Below are positions 35,631-44,699 of a stretch of DNA of 64,000 nucleotides, one piece after another. This DNA is from Actinomycetospora sp. NBRC 106378 (GTDB lineage: Bacteria; Actinomycetota; Actinomycetes; Mycobacteriales; Pseudonocardiaceae). Within the stretch, counting starts at the first letter, position 1. Each line of letters opens with the position of its first letter. Both the position numbers and the translations under genes were made by a program. The stretch lies in contig NZ_BSTT01000001.1 in NCBI RefSeq assembly GCF_030269685.1, positions 806,001 to 870,000 of the forward strand. Reading direction: 5' to 3'. The notes under the pieces were generated by a model. It did not search any database, was not told the DNA's origin, and was given only the letters and a program-made list of their open reading frames with translations.

Positions 35631-35974
35631 TGACGACGCCGCGCTTCCTGCAGGGCGCGTTCGCCTTCGAGGGGCAGGGACTGGACAAGCCGGCCCTGCT
35701 GCACCCCTCGCTGACCTACACGGTGCCCGAGGGGGTCACCGGCCAGGTGCTCTACGTCCGCGCGGGCAACTCCTCCGACGAGCTCGCGACCGTGGTGCTG
35801 GCCTTCGACGGCGCCCCGGCGCGCTGGCTGCCGGTCGGCGCGAAGGCCGACATGCACGTCTCGCTGCGGGTGGTCGAGGACCTGCTCGCGGGCAGCACCG
35901 TCGAGATCCACTACGCCGCCCCCGCCGGGGTGTCCGGCACCCTCGTCGTCGACTGCGGTCTGGTGGAGGTCTGA
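35627..35974 (+). CDS. Small unknown protein inside the nitrate assimilation operon
   Basis: A 115-aa protein beginning [12 protein letters not shown], predicted all-beta (many alternating Val/Thr strands: YTVPEGVTGQVLYVRAGNSS, VVLAFDGAPARW, GTLVVDCG). No Cys-rich or metal motif. The ATG overlaps the nitrate reductase stop and its TGA shares one base with the nirB ATG, so it is embedded in a run of coupled genes. GGAGAGG lies 9 bases upstream. The context suggests an accessory or sensing role for NasA or NirB; the family is not one I recognise. Confidence 0.75.
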   Translation: MMTTPRFLQGAFAFEGQGLDKPALLHPSLTYTVPEGVTGQVLYVRAGNSSDELATVVLAFDGAPARWLPVGAKADMHVSLRVVEDLLAGSTVEIHYAAPAGVSGTLVVDCGLVEV

Positions 35975-38544
35975 TGACGGCCACGCTCGGCACCGAGCAG
36001 GAGGCCGGGACCCCGGAGCCCGACCGCGCGAAGCTCGTCGTCGTCGGGAACGGGATGTCCGGGGCGCGGGCCCTGGAGGAGATCCTCACCCGGGGTGGCG
36101 CCGACCGGTTCGACATCACCGTCTTCGGCGACGAGCCGTACGGCAACTACAACCGCATCCTGCTCTCCGAGGTGCTGGCCAACGCGGCCGGCGCGGCGGT
36201 GGACAACGAGGACGCGGACGGCTGGGACCCCGACGAGCTCTTCCTCAACCCCACCGACTGGTACGCCGAGAACGGCATCACGCTGCACGCCGGCGTGCGG
36301 ATCGTGCGCATCGACCGCCACGCGAAGGTCGTCATGGGCGACGACGGCTCGGTCACGCCTTACGACACGCTCGTCCTCGCCACCGGCAGCCGCTCGTTCT
36401 TCCCGCCGATGGACGGGATGTGGGCGTCGAAGACCGACCTCACACCCGGCGTGTTCGGCTTCCGCTCGCTCGACGACGCGAACGCGATGCTCGACCACGT
36501 CGCGGGGGCCCGGACGGCGGTGGTGATCGGCGGCGGTCTGCTCGGCCTGGAGGCCGCGGCCGGGCTGCAGGCCCACGGGCTCGCGGTGCACGTCGTGCAC
36601 CCCACCGAGGTGCTGATGAACCAGCAGCTCGAGGCCGGGGCGTCGAAGGTGCTGCGCTCGAAGCTCGAGGACATGGGCATGCACATGCACCTCGGGGTGA
36701 AGACCTCGGAGATCCTCGTGACCGACGGGGCGGTCTCCGGCGTGCGGTTCACCGACGGGTCCGACCTGGACTGCGACATGGTCGTGGTCACCGCGGGCAT
36801 CCGCCCGAACATCGGCCTGGCGATGGTCAGCGGCCTGGAGACGCAGCGGGCGATCGTCGTCGACGACCGGATGCGGTCGGTGGACGACGACGACATCTTC
36901 GTCGTCGGGGAGTGCGCCCAGCATCGCGGCGAGGTCTACGGCGTCGTCGGGCCGCTGTGGGAGCAGGCGGCCGTGCTGGCCGACGTGATCACCGGGGCGG
37001 ACCCGGACGCGGCGTACCACGGCTCGCGGCTCACGACGAAGCTCAAGGTCGCCGGCGTCGACGTCGCCCAGATGGGCGTGAAGACCCCCGAGCGCGAGTC
37101 CGACGAGTTCGTGCAGTTCTCCGAGACCGGGCGCGGCGTCTACCAGACGGTCATCATCCGGGACGGCACGCTGATCGGGGCGACGCTGGTCGGTGACGTC
37201 TCGAAGGTCGCGGCGCTCACCCAGGCGTTCGACTCGCGCTCGGCGCTGCCCGAGGAACGGGTCAAGCTGCTGTTCGACCTGGGGTCGGCCGACGACTCCG
37301 CGTCGGCCGCCGACCTCCCCGACGACACCCAGATCTGCAACTGCAACGGCGTCTCGAAGGGCGACCTGGTCGGCTGCGTGCACGACGGCGCCGAGACCGT
37401 GTCGGCCTGCATGGACGCGACCCGCGCCGGCAAGGGCTGCGGGTCGTGCAAGGGGCTGGTGCGCGAGGTCGTCGAGGCCGCGCTGGGCGGTGCGGGCGCG
37501 GAGGACCCGGCGGAGTCGTACTACGTCCCGGGGATCCCGCTGGACAAGCCGGCCCTCATGCAGGAGATCCGGTCGCAGGAGCTCAAGAGCGTCTCGGCCG
37601 TGTTCGCGGCGCTCGCCCCGGAGGGCCGCGACGACGTCGCGTCGAAGATGGGGCTCACGGCGCTGCTGCGGATGATGTGGCCCGAGGACTACGTCGACGA
37701 GCGCGACGGCCGCTTCATCAACGACCGGGTGCACGCCAACATCCAGCGCGACGGGACGTTCTCGGTGGTCCCGCGGATGTCGGGCGGGGTGACCTCCCCC
37801 GACCAGCTGCGCCGCATCGCCGACGTCGCCGACAAGCACGAGATCCCGATGGTCAAGCTGACCGGCGGCCAGCGGATCGACCTGCTCGGGGTGCCGAAGG
37901 AGAAGCTGCAGGAGGTCTGGGCCGACCTCGAGATGCCCTCGGGCTGGGCCTACGGCAAGAGCTTCCGGACGGTGAAGACCTGCGTCGGCACCGACTTCTG
38001 CCGGTTCGGGCTCGGCGACTCCACGCGGCTCGGGATCGACATCGAGGAGCGCTTCAAGGGCATCGAGGGGCCCGCGAAGATGAAGCTCGCGGTGTCCGGG
38101 TGCCCCCGCAACTGTGCGGAGTCGATGGTCAAGGACGTCGGAATCGTGGCCGTCGAGGGCGGCCGGTGGCAGATCTACGTCGGCGGGGCGGCCGGCGCGA
38201 CGATCCGGAAGGGCGACATCCTCGCCACGGTCGACTCCCACGACGAGGCCGTGCTCATCACCGGACGGTTCCTGCAGTACTACCGCGAGCACGCCAACTG
38301 GCTCGAGCGCACGTACGACTTCGTGCCGCGGATGGGCCTGGACTACCTGATCGGCGTCATCGTCGACGACGTCGAGGGCATCGCGGCGGAGCTCGACGAG
38401 CGCATGCAGGAGGCCGTCGACGCCTACGTCGACCCGTGGGCGGCCGACCAGCAGGAGGCGACGCCGGGTCAGTTCCACGACGCGCTGCCGCTGATCCCGC
38501 TGCCGCAGGTCCCGGTGCGGGCCTCCGAGGGGGCCCCGGCGTGA
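35974..38544 (+). CDS. nirB: Nitrite reductase [NAD(P)H] large subunit
   Basis: An 856-aa NirB. Domains in order: NAD(P)H/FAD oxidoreductase (VVVGNGMSG at the N-terminus, VVIGGGLLGLEAA in the middle), a BFD-like [2Fe-2S] domain with C455, C457, C489 and C492, a ferredoxin-like half domain, and the siroheme/[4Fe-4S] domain with C670, C676, C710 and C714 (TCVGTDFC, CPRNC). It reduces nitrite to ammonium with six electrons. The start TGATG overlaps the preceding stop by one base; nirD overlaps its end by GTGA. Confidence 0.97.
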   Translation: MTATLGTEQEAGTPEPDRAKLVVVGNGMSGARALEEILTRGGADRFDITVFGDEPYGNYNRILLSEVLANAAGAAVDNEDADGWDPDELFLNPTDWYAENGITLHAGVRIVRIDRHAKVVMGDDGSVTPYDTLVLATGSRSFFPPMDGMWASKTDLTPGVFGFRSLDDANAMLDHVAGARTAVVIGGGLLGLEAAAGLQAHGLAVHVVHPTEVLMNQQLEAGASKVLRSKLEDMGMHMHLGVKTSEILVTDGAVSGVRFTDGSDLDCDMVVVTAGIRPNIGLAMVSGLETQRAIVVDDRMRSVDDDDIFVVGECAQHRGEVYGVVGPLWEQAAVLADVITGADPDAAYHGSRLTTKLKVAGVDVAQMGVKTPERESDEFVQFSETGRGVYQTVIIRDGTLIGATLVGDVSKVAALTQAFDSRSALPEERVKLLFDLGSADDSASAADLPDDTQICNCNGVSKGDLVGCVHDGAETVSACMDATRAGKGCGSCKGLVREVVEAALGGAGAEDPAESYYVPGIPLDKPALMQEIRSQELKSVSAVFAALAPEGRDDVASKMGLTALLRMMWPEDYVDERDGRFINDRVHANIQRDGTFSVVPRMSGGVTSPDQLRRIADVADKHEIPMVKLTGGQRIDLLGVPKEKLQEVWADLEMPSGWAYGKSFRTVKTCVGTDFCRFGLGDSTRLGIDIEERFKGIEGPAKMKLAVSGCPRNCAESMVKDVGIVAVEGGRWQIYVGGAAGATIRKGDILATVDSHDEAVLITGRFLQYYREHANWLERTYDFVPRMGLDYLIGVIVDDVEGIAAELDERMQEAVDAYVDPWAADQQEATPGQFHDALPLIPLPQVPVRASEGAPA

Positions 38545-38876
38545 CGGCGTCGGACGAGGCCGTCTCGGTCCGGCTCGGGCCCGTCGACCAGATCCCGGTC
38601 GGCGAGGGCCGGGCCTTCCTCGTCGGCGACGAGCCGGTGGCGGTCTTCCGGCCGCGGTCGGGCGGGCTGCACGCGCTGCGGGCGATCTGCCCGCACCGCG
38701 GCGGGCCGCTCGCGGACGGGCTGCTCGACGGCGAGGTCGTGATGTGCCCGCTGCACAACCATCGCTTCGAGCTCGCCTCCGGTGCGTGCGTGTCGGGCGG
38801 CGACGTGGACGACGTCGCCGCGTACTCCGCCGACGACGACGACGGGGAACTCGTGGTGAGCCTGGTCGCGCCGTAG
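38541..38876 (+). CDS. nirD: Nitrite reductase [NAD(P)H] small subunit (Rieske-type)
   Basis: A 111-aa NirD with Rieske-like ligand boxes CPHRGG and CPLHNH; both Cys and both His positions are present, so it may bind a cluster, unlike NirD forms that lost it. It completes the NirBD enzyme. The GTG overlaps the nirB stop. The operon appears to end here, 15 bases before the next gene. Confidence 0.93.
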   Translation: MTASDEAVSVRLGPVDQIPVGEGRAFLVGDEPVAVFRPRSGGLHALRAICPHRGGPLADGLLDGEVVMCPLHNHRFELASGACVSGGDVDDVAAYSADDDDGELVVSLVAP

Positions 38877-38891
38877 GGCAGGCTCACGGTC

Positions 38892-39650
38892 GTGCCCGAC
38901 CAGCTGCTCCTCCAGGCCGCCGCGTTCGCCGACGCGGTGAGCGCGCCGGCCGCGGGGGACGACCTCTCCGCGCCCGTGTCCACGTGCCCCGGGTGGACCG
39001 TCCGCGACCTCGCCCGCCACCTCGGCCAGGTGCACCGGCGGGTCGTCCTGACGATCGGGACCGGCGCGGAGCGGATGGTCCCCCGGGACGCCGAGATCGC
39101 CGACGGCGAGCCACCGGAGTCCCGCGACGAGGTGGCGACGTGGCTGCTCCAGGGGGCGTCCGCCCTGGCCGCCACCCTGGACGCGGCCGACCCGGCGCGT
39201 GAGGTCGGCGGCTTCGTGGGGCCGGTGACGATCGCGTTCTGGGCACGGCGCCAGCTGCACGAGACGCTGGTGCACCGGCTCGACGCCGAGCTCGCGGTGG
39301 GCTTCCCGCCCCTCGCCGACGTCGCCCCGGAGGTGGCCGTCGACGGCATCGCCGAGTGGTACGACCTGCTCACCGCCTATCGGAGCGGCTCCCGCCGGGT
39401 CCGCGGCGACGCCTCGATCCACCTGCACGTGACCGACGCCCCGGACGGCGAGTGGCTCATCCGCCGCGGCGCCGAGGGCGTGACGATCACCCGCGAGCAC
39501 CTGAAGGCCGACGTCGCCGTACGCGGGCGGGCGGTCGACCTGCTCGCCGTCATCACGGGACGCCGGGGCCTCGGGGACGTGGAGGACGTCGCCGTGTTCG
39601 GGGACCCCGCGGTGGCCGAGGACTGGATCCGGGTGGCAGCCCTGAGCTGA
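38892..39650 (+). CDS. Maleylpyruvate isomerase family (mycothiol-dependent/DinB-like) protein
   Basis: A 252-aa protein with the N-terminal four-helix mycothiol-maleylpyruvate-isomerase domain: STCPGWTVRDLARHLGQVHR carries the first metal His, and WARRQLHETLVHRLDAE the HxxxH-type pair. The C-terminal third is the alpha/beta MDMPI_C domain. Members are mycothiol-dependent isomerases or transferases of diverse substrates. The GTG follows nirD by 15 bases. Its last 98 bases are overlapped on the other strand by the open frame of the HNH gene. Confidence 0.85.
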   Translation: MPDQLLLQAAAFADAVSAPAAGDDLSAPVSTCPGWTVRDLARHLGQVHRRVVLTIGTGAERMVPRDAEIADGEPPESRDEVATWLLQGASALAATLDAADPAREVGGFVGPVTIAFWARRQLHETLVHRLDAELAVGFPPLADVAPEVAVDGIAEWYDLLTAYRSGSRRVRGDASIHLHVTDAPDGEWLIRRGAEGVTITREHLKADVAVRGRAVDLLAVITGRRGLGDVEDVAVFGDPAVAEDWIRVAALS

Positions 39651-40938
39651 CGGGTCCGGCCCGGCTGGTGTAGGTGTGGCCGGTCGGGGTGGTGGTCTGC
39701 ACGGTGTGCGGCTGGTCGCCGAGGCCGTCGTGGAGGACCTCGTGGTGCCAGCCGGGGAGTTCCTTGTCCTCGTTGTGGCGCACGCAGTTCCCGCGGCCGT
39801 TCCCGAAGCTCGTGGGCCCGCCGGCTCTTTTGCCTGTGATGTGGTCGAGGTGCCGGATCGGGGCGCCGCAGAAGGCTTCTCGGCACCAAGCGCGGTCGCG
39901 CCAGGTGATCAACGTGGCGAGGAACCCGTCGAACAACCTCCGCTGCGGGTCACCCCCGACCAGGCCGCCGTGAACGGGGTGAGCGAACAGCCGCCGCCAC
40001 CACCGTTTCCCACCGGTGCGGCGCAGCAACTCGACGACGATCCCGCCGGGCAGCGGCCCGTGCCCGACCAGTTCTCCGGTCTTCGGGCTGTCGGGGTCGG
40101 TCAGCGCGTCGAGAGGGAGCACGATCCCGACCTCGACGTCGACGTCCTCCGCGCGGGTCTGTCCGGTCAGCCGTTCGACCAACGTGTCGGCCAGGATCTG
40201 GTCCCGTGACCGTCCGCCGGACGCGCCGGTCGCGATCAAGCTGTCGGCGTGCTGACGGAGAGCGGCGATGCAGGCGACGCCCTGCTCGACCGGGAGCAGC
40301 CCGGACAACACCGCCATGGTGTCCGGCGCGGGGCGCAGCGCGACCCGGCGGTCCTTGCGGGCGGTGCGGCCGCGCTGGAGGAACCCGACCGGGTCAGCCT
40401 CGTAGGCCAGCTTCTTCACCGCCGCGACCGCGGCCTTGCGGCCCAGCTCGTCGAGCCCGGCCTCGGCGGCCTGCTTGTCCACCAGGCGGCGGGTCTCGGG
40501 GTCGAGGTGGCTGGTCAGGGACACGATCTGCTCGGCGAGGTACTCGCTGATCCGCCCGCTCACGAGCAGGGCGCGGGTGCAGGGCAGGTCCGTGGCGAGC
40601 GCTCGGGCGACAGTGAGGCGACGGTCGGCGACGTGTGGGGAGACGTGCGCGGCCAGGGCGATCTGGTCGCCGATCCCCCGGCCGAGTTTCTCCGGGTCCA
40701 GCCGGCCGGTCGCGATCTGGTCGAGCTGCGCCTCGACCTGCGCGCGCCCGAAAGCCACCATCGCGGTGTGCTGCGCCGCGGCCAAGGCCCCGCGGGCCCG
40801 TTCGAGCAGCGCGATCCGGTCGATGCAGGCGGCGCCGTCCCCGACCGGATCGGTGGGTAGGTCGGCGAGTTCGCCGAGGCGCGTGAGGAGTGCGGTCAGC
40901 TCTTCGCCGACCGCGTCCACCACCCCGTTCGAACTCAT
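39553..40938 (-). CDS. DUF222 / HNH endonuclease protein, probably with an aberrant 3' end
   Basis: A 461-aa member of the DUF222-HNH family (13E12 repeat family of mycobacteria). DUF222 covers about residues 20-310; the HNH motif is intact (RHLDHITGKRAGGP, then NGRGNCVRHNEDK) around 365-400. These proteins are multicopy and behave like selfish or mobile genes. After TPTGHTYTSRAGPV the frame continues antisense through the end of the neighbouring isomerase gene as Pro/Arg-rich sequence, so the natural stop was probably lost. TAGCTT ends 6 bases before the ATG (leaderless). Confidence 0.85.
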   Translation of the reverse strand: MSSNGVVDAVGEELTALLTRLGELADLPTDPVGDGAACIDRIALLERARGALAAAQHTAMVAFGRAQVEAQLDQIATGRLDPEKLGRGIGDQIALAAHVSPHVADRRLTVARALATDLPCTRALLVSGRISEYLAEQIVSLTSHLDPETRRLVDKQAAEAGLDELGRKAAVAAVKKLAYEADPVGFLQRGRTARKDRRVALRPAPDTMAVLSGLLPVEQGVACIAALRQHADSLIATGASGGRSRDQILADTLVERLTGQTRAEDVDVEVGIVLPLDALTDPDSPKTGELVGHGPLPGGIVVELLRRTGGKRWWRRLFAHPVHGGLVGGDPQRRLFDGFLATLITWRDRAWCREAFCGAPIRHLDHITGKRAGGPTSFGNGRGNCVRHNEDKELPGWHHEVLHDGLGDQPHTVQTTTPTGHTYTSRAGPVSSGLPPGSSPRPPRGPRTRRRPPRPRGPGVP

Positions 40939-40944
40939 GTTCGC

Positions 40945-40950
40945 AAGCTA
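40945..40950 (-). promoter_or_regulatory. Leaderless -10 box of the DUF222-HNH gene
   Basis: TAGCTT on the minus strand is separated from the ATG at 40938 by six bases, the exact leaderless spacing. No ribosome binding site is present. Confidence 0.5.
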
Positions 40951-40984
40951 GCAGCGACCCCCGACAGCCACGGGCCCTTCGACG

Positions 40985-41911
40985 TCAGAGCGTCAGCCCC
41001 ACCACGACGGCAGCCGCTCCCAGGCAGGCCGAGCCCACTCCGAGGAGCAGCGAACGACCGACCCCGTCGGCCCGGAACATCGCGAAGGCGCCGATCCCGA
41101 GCGCGGCCACACCGCATAGCGCCCCGATCAGGCTGAACAGCGGCGTGCTGCCCAGGGTGTCGGTCGGCATCACCCGCGGCAGCACCCCCGACCACGGCGC
41201 GAGCCCGAGCAGGACGCCCACCGCCCCGACGACCGTGCCGACGAGGCCGAGCCGTCCCTCGGTCCGGCGCTCCCAGGGCAGGGGCTGACGGACTGCGGCG
41301 GGCGTGCGGGTGCGGGCCGGCCCGACCCCGGTCGAACCGTACGACCCGGACCCGAACGCACCGGGGCGCAGCGGCGGGGTGCGGTCGCGGACCGCCAGCG
41401 GGCGCAGCGACGGCACCGCCTCGGCCGCCCGACGCTGGCGGGGCACCGCCGCCTCCCGGTCCTCGTCCCGACGGAGGGTGCGGTCGAGATCCGTCCGCCG
41501 AACCGGGATCGTCACCGGCTCGTCCTCGGTCGGCGTGGCCGGGAGCGGGCCCGACGGCCGTGGCGCCCTGCTGACGTCCGGTGTCCGCCGTGGGCCACCG
41601 CTGACGTCGGGCGAACCACCCTGCGTCGGGATCGAACCGGACCCGGGACCCGCCGTCGGGATCGAACCGGACCCAGGACCCGTCGTCGGGAAGGCAGTGG
41701 GCAAGCGGGGGAAGCCGGACGGCGGGGAGTCGAGGGAGCCGCGCTGCTGCATCGGGACGTCGGCGAACTCGGTCGAGGGCGCCTCCGGCGCACGGTGGCG
41801 GCCACCCTCGCGGCGGGGAGGCGTGTACGACGCGGTCCCACCCGCCTCCCGGCCGTACCCCCGCCCCCCGGTCGCCCGGTGACGGGCCTGCTGCGAGTCC
41901 TGCGCGTGCAT
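40985..41911 (-). CDS. Disordered N-terminus, small C-terminal membrane domain, 308 aa
   Basis: Residues 1-210 are rich in Pro, Arg, Ser and Gly without predicted fold; they include a tandem peptide GPGSGSIPT encoded by a 30-bp repeat. The last 95 residues contain three membrane helices (LGLVGTVVGAVGVLLGLAPW, FSLIGALCGVAALGIGAFAMF, LLLGVGSACLGAAAVVVGLTL). GGGGGAG lies 9 bases before the ATG at 41911. Such Pro-rich-tail membrane proteins are common in actinomycetes and have no known function. Confidence 0.7.
   Translation of the reverse strand: MHAQDSQQARHRATGGRGYGREAGGTASYTPPRREGGRHRAPEAPSTEFADVPMQQRGSLDSPPSGFPRLPTAFPTTGPGSGSIPTAGPGSGSIPTQGGSPDVSGGPRRTPDVSRAPRPSGPLPATPTEDEPVTIPVRRTDLDRTLRRDEDREAAVPRQRRAAEAVPSLRPLAVRDRTPPLRPGAFGSGSYGSTGVGPARTRTPAAVRQPLPWERRTEGRLGLVGTVVGAVGVLLGLAPWSGVLPRVMPTDTLGSTPLFSLIGALCGVAALGIGAFAMFRADGVGRSLLLGVGSACLGAAAVVVGLTL
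41625..41684. repeat. 30-bp tandem repeat, two copies
   Basis: Two head-to-tail 30-bp units (41625-41654, 41655-41684) differ at two bases and are followed by a truncated third. They encode the repeated peptide in the disordered part of the minus-strand membrane protein. Confidence 0.8.
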
Positions 41912-42073
41912 CGACAACCACTCCCCCGAACAGACGTATGCACACCGCCACGTGCGCGGTCCCCGCCACTCTGTCCCCACGGGCACCCGCGGCGTTACCG
42001 CTTCCACCCACCCGGCCCAGCAGGTGTGCCGGACCGGGGGACCCGCGCCCGGGAACGCCGACGACACCCTCCG

Positions 42074-42079
42074 TAAACT
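42074..42079 (+). promoter_or_regulatory. Leaderless -10 box of valS
   Basis: TAAACT ends six bases before the ATG at 42086, so transcription should begin at the A of ATG. This rules out a T-box leader from this promoter. Confidence 0.55.
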
Positions 42080-42085
42080 GGGAGC

Positions 42086-44656
42086 ATGACGCAGTTGCCC
42101 CGGGTTCCCGAGAAGCCGACGCTCGACGGTCTCGAGGACACCTGGGCCGCCGTATGGGAGGAGCAGGGCACCTACGCGTTCGACCGGACGGCCGAGCGCG
42201 CGGACGTCTTCTCGGTCGACACGCCGCCCCCGACGGTCTCCGGGTCCCTGCACGTCGGGCACGTCTTCAGCTACACGCACACCGACGTCGTCGCCCGCTT
42301 CCAGCGCATGCGCGGCAAGTCCGTCTTCTACCCCATGGGGTGGGACGACAACGGCCTGCCGACCGAGCGCCGCGTCCAGAACTACTACGGCGTGCGGTGC
42401 GAGCCGAGCCTGCCGTACGACCCGGACTTCGCCCCGCCGGAGAAGCCCGGCAAGCAGCAGATCGCGATCTCGCGGCGCAACTTCGTCGAGCTGTGCGAGA
42501 CGCTGACCGCCGAGGACGAGAAGGCGTTCGAGGCGCTGTGGCGCCGCGGCGGGCTCTCCGTCGACTGGTCGCACACCTACCAGACCATCGACGCCCGGGC
42601 CCGCGCGATCAGCCAGCGCGCCTTCCTGCGCAACCTGGACCGCGGCGAGGCCTACGTCTCGATGGCCCCGACGCTGTGGGACGTCACGTTCCGCACGGCG
42701 GTCGCCCAGGCCGAGCTCGAGGACCGCGAGCACACCGGCGCCTGGCACCGGATCGCCTACCACGGGCCGGAGGGCGAGGTCTTCATCGAGACCACCCGCC
42801 CCGAGCTGATCCCCGCCTGCGTCGCGCTGATCGCCCACCCCGACGACGAGCGCTACCAGCCGCTGTTCGGCACCACCGTCCGCTCGCCGCTGTTCGACGT
42901 CGAGGTCCCCGTCCTGGCGCACCCGGCCGCCGAGATGGACCGGGGCGCCGGCATCGCGATGTGCTGCACCTTCGGCGACCTCACCGACGTCCAGTGGTGG
43001 CGCGAGCTCGACCTGCCGAACCGCACCGTCATCACCCGCGACGGCCGCCTGCTCCGCGAGACCCCGGAGTGGATCACGTCCGAGCAGGGGCGCGCCCGCT
43101 ACGAGGAGATCGCCGGCGCCACCGTCTTCACCGCCAAGGAGAAGATCGTGACGATGCTCGCCGAGACCGGCGAGCTCGAGGGCGACGTCCGCCCGACGAC
43201 GCGCCCGGTGAAGTTCTTCGAGAAGGGCGACAAGCCGCTCGAGATCGTCTCCAGCCGCCAGTGGTACCTGCGCAACGGCGGCCGCGACACCGAGATGCGC
43301 GAGGCGATGCTGCGCCGCGGCGACGAGCTCGTCTGGCACCCCGACTACATGCGCCACCGCTACGCCGACTGGGTCCGCGGGCTCAACGGCGACTGGCTGG
43401 TCAGCCGCCAGCGGTTCTTCGGGGTCCCGATCCCGGTCTGGTACGCCCTCGACGCCGACGGCGAGGTCCTGCCGGAGCAGGTCCTCACCCCCGACGACGA
43501 GGCGCTGCCGATCGATCCGACCACCGACGTCCCGCCCGGCTACACCGCCGAGCAGCGTGACCGGCCGGGCGGGTTCACCGGCGACCCCGACGTCCTCGAC
43601 ACGTGGGCGACCTCGTCGCTCACCCCGCAGATCGCCGGGCAGTGGACCGTCGACGACGACCTGTTCCGGCGCGTCTTCCCGATGGACCTGCGCCCGCAGG
43701 GCCACGACATCATCCGCACCTGGCTGTTCTCGACGGTCGTGCGCAGCTCGCTGGAGTTCGGGGAGCTGCCCTGGGCGCACGCCGCGCTCTCGGGCTGGAT
43801 CCTCGATCCGGACCGCAAGAAGATGTCGAAGTCCAAGGGCAACGTCGTCACCCCGATGGGGCTGCTCGAGGAGTTCGGCTCCGACGCGGTCCGCTACTGG
43901 GCGGCCGGCGGACGTCCCGGCGTCGACACCGCCTTCGACCGCGGCCAGATGAAGGTCGGCCGCCGTCTGGCCATGAAGCTCCTCAACGCCTCGAAGTTCA
44001 TCCTCGGGGTGGGGGTCGGCACGGGCCTTCCCGACGTCGGGTCGGTGACGGCGCCGATCGACCAGGCGCTGCTCGCGCGGCTCGCCACGGTCGTGCAGCG
44101 CGCGACCGACGCGCTGGAGCGGTTCGACTACGCGGTCGCCCTCGAGGTCACCGAGCAGTTCTTCTGGTTCTTCTGCGACGACTACCTGGAGCTCGTCAAG
44201 GCGCGCGCCTACGGCGAGTTCGACGACGCGGGCCGCGACTCGGCGCGCGCCGCGCTCGCCGTCGCGCTGCGGGTGCTGCAGCGGCTGTTCGCGCCGGTGC
44301 TGCCGTTCGTGGCCGAGGAGGTCTGGTCGTGGTGGCAGGAGGGCTCGGTCCACCGTGCCGCCTGGCCCACGACCACGGAGCTCCCGAGCGCCGAGGGGGG
44401 CGACGAGGCGGTCCTCGACGTCGCCTCCGACGTCATCTCCGGCATCCGCAAGGGCAAGTCCGACCAGAAGCTCTCGATCCGCACCGAGGTCGAGTCGCTG
44501 TCGGTCTCGGCACCCGAGGCGCAGCTCGACGCCCTGCGCGTCGTGCTGGGCGACGTGCAGGCGGCCGGACGGGTGCGCGACGTGGAGCTGCTGCCGTCCG
44601 AGGACGGCGAGCTGGTGACCCGCGTCGGCGGGCCCGTGGAGGCGGTCCAGGCCTAG
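42086..44656 (+). CDS. valS: Valyl-tRNA synthetase, short type without C-terminal coiled coil
   Basis: An 856-aa class I synthetase that charges tRNA-Val. HVGH at residues 56-59 is the HIGH motif, KMSKS lies near 578-582, and between them is the CP1 editing domain (FIETTRPELIPACVALIAHPDD). The N-terminus (LDGLEDTWAAVWEEQGTYAF) and PMGWDDNGLPTERRVQNYYG resemble archaeal-type ValRS. It ends shortly after the anticodon-binding domain and lacks the C-terminal coiled-coil arm of most bacterial ValRS of about 880-950 aa. Whether this is the only ValRS of the organism cannot be seen. Confidence 0.95.
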   Translation: MTQLPRVPEKPTLDGLEDTWAAVWEEQGTYAFDRTAERADVFSVDTPPPTVSGSLHVGHVFSYTHTDVVARFQRMRGKSVFYPMGWDDNGLPTERRVQNYYGVRCEPSLPYDPDFAPPEKPGKQQIAISRRNFVELCETLTAEDEKAFEALWRRGGLSVDWSHTYQTIDARARAISQRAFLRNLDRGEAYVSMAPTLWDVTFRTAVAQAELEDREHTGAWHRIAYHGPEGEVFIETTRPELIPACVALIAHPDDERYQPLFGTTVRSPLFDVEVPVLAHPAAEMDRGAGIAMCCTFGDLTDVQWWRELDLPNRTVITRDGRLLRETPEWITSEQGRARYEEIAGATVFTAKEKIVTMLAETGELEGDVRPTTRPVKFFEKGDKPLEIVSSRQWYLRNGGRDTEMREAMLRRGDELVWHPDYMRHRYADWVRGLNGDWLVSRQRFFGVPIPVWYALDADGEVLPEQVLTPDDEALPIDPTTDVPPGYTAEQRDRPGGFTGDPDVLDTWATSSLTPQIAGQWTVDDDLFRRVFPMDLRPQGHDIIRTWLFSTVVRSSLEFGELPWAHAALSGWILDPDRKKMSKSKGNVVTPMGLLEEFGSDAVRYWAAGGRPGVDTAFDRGQMKVGRRLAMKLLNASKFILGVGVGTGLPDVGSVTAPIDQALLARLATVVQRATDALERFDYAVALEVTEQFFWFFCDDYLELVKARAYGEFDDAGRDSARAALAVALRVLQRLFAPVLPFVAEEVWSWWQEGSVHRAAWPTTTELPSAEGGDEAVLDVASDVISGIRKGKSDQKLSIRTEVESLSVSAPEAQLDALRVVLGDVQAAGRVRDVELLPSEDGELVTRVGGPVEAVQA

Positions 44657-44668
44657 CGGGAGACGGAG

Positions 44669-44693
44669 CCGGGCCCCGTGCGGCGGGGCCCGG
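44669..44693. terminator. Terminator between convergent valS and the HesB-like gene
   Basis: CCGGGCCCCG (44669-44678) pairs perfectly with CGGGGCCCGG (44684-44693) around a five-base loop, between two convergent stop codons. Confidence 0.75.
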
Positions 44694-44699
44694 TGCTGC

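Noticed and set aside
41912..42085. T-box leader for valS
   Set aside because: The leaderless -10 box is 6 bases from the ATG and no T-box sequence or antiterminator is seen.
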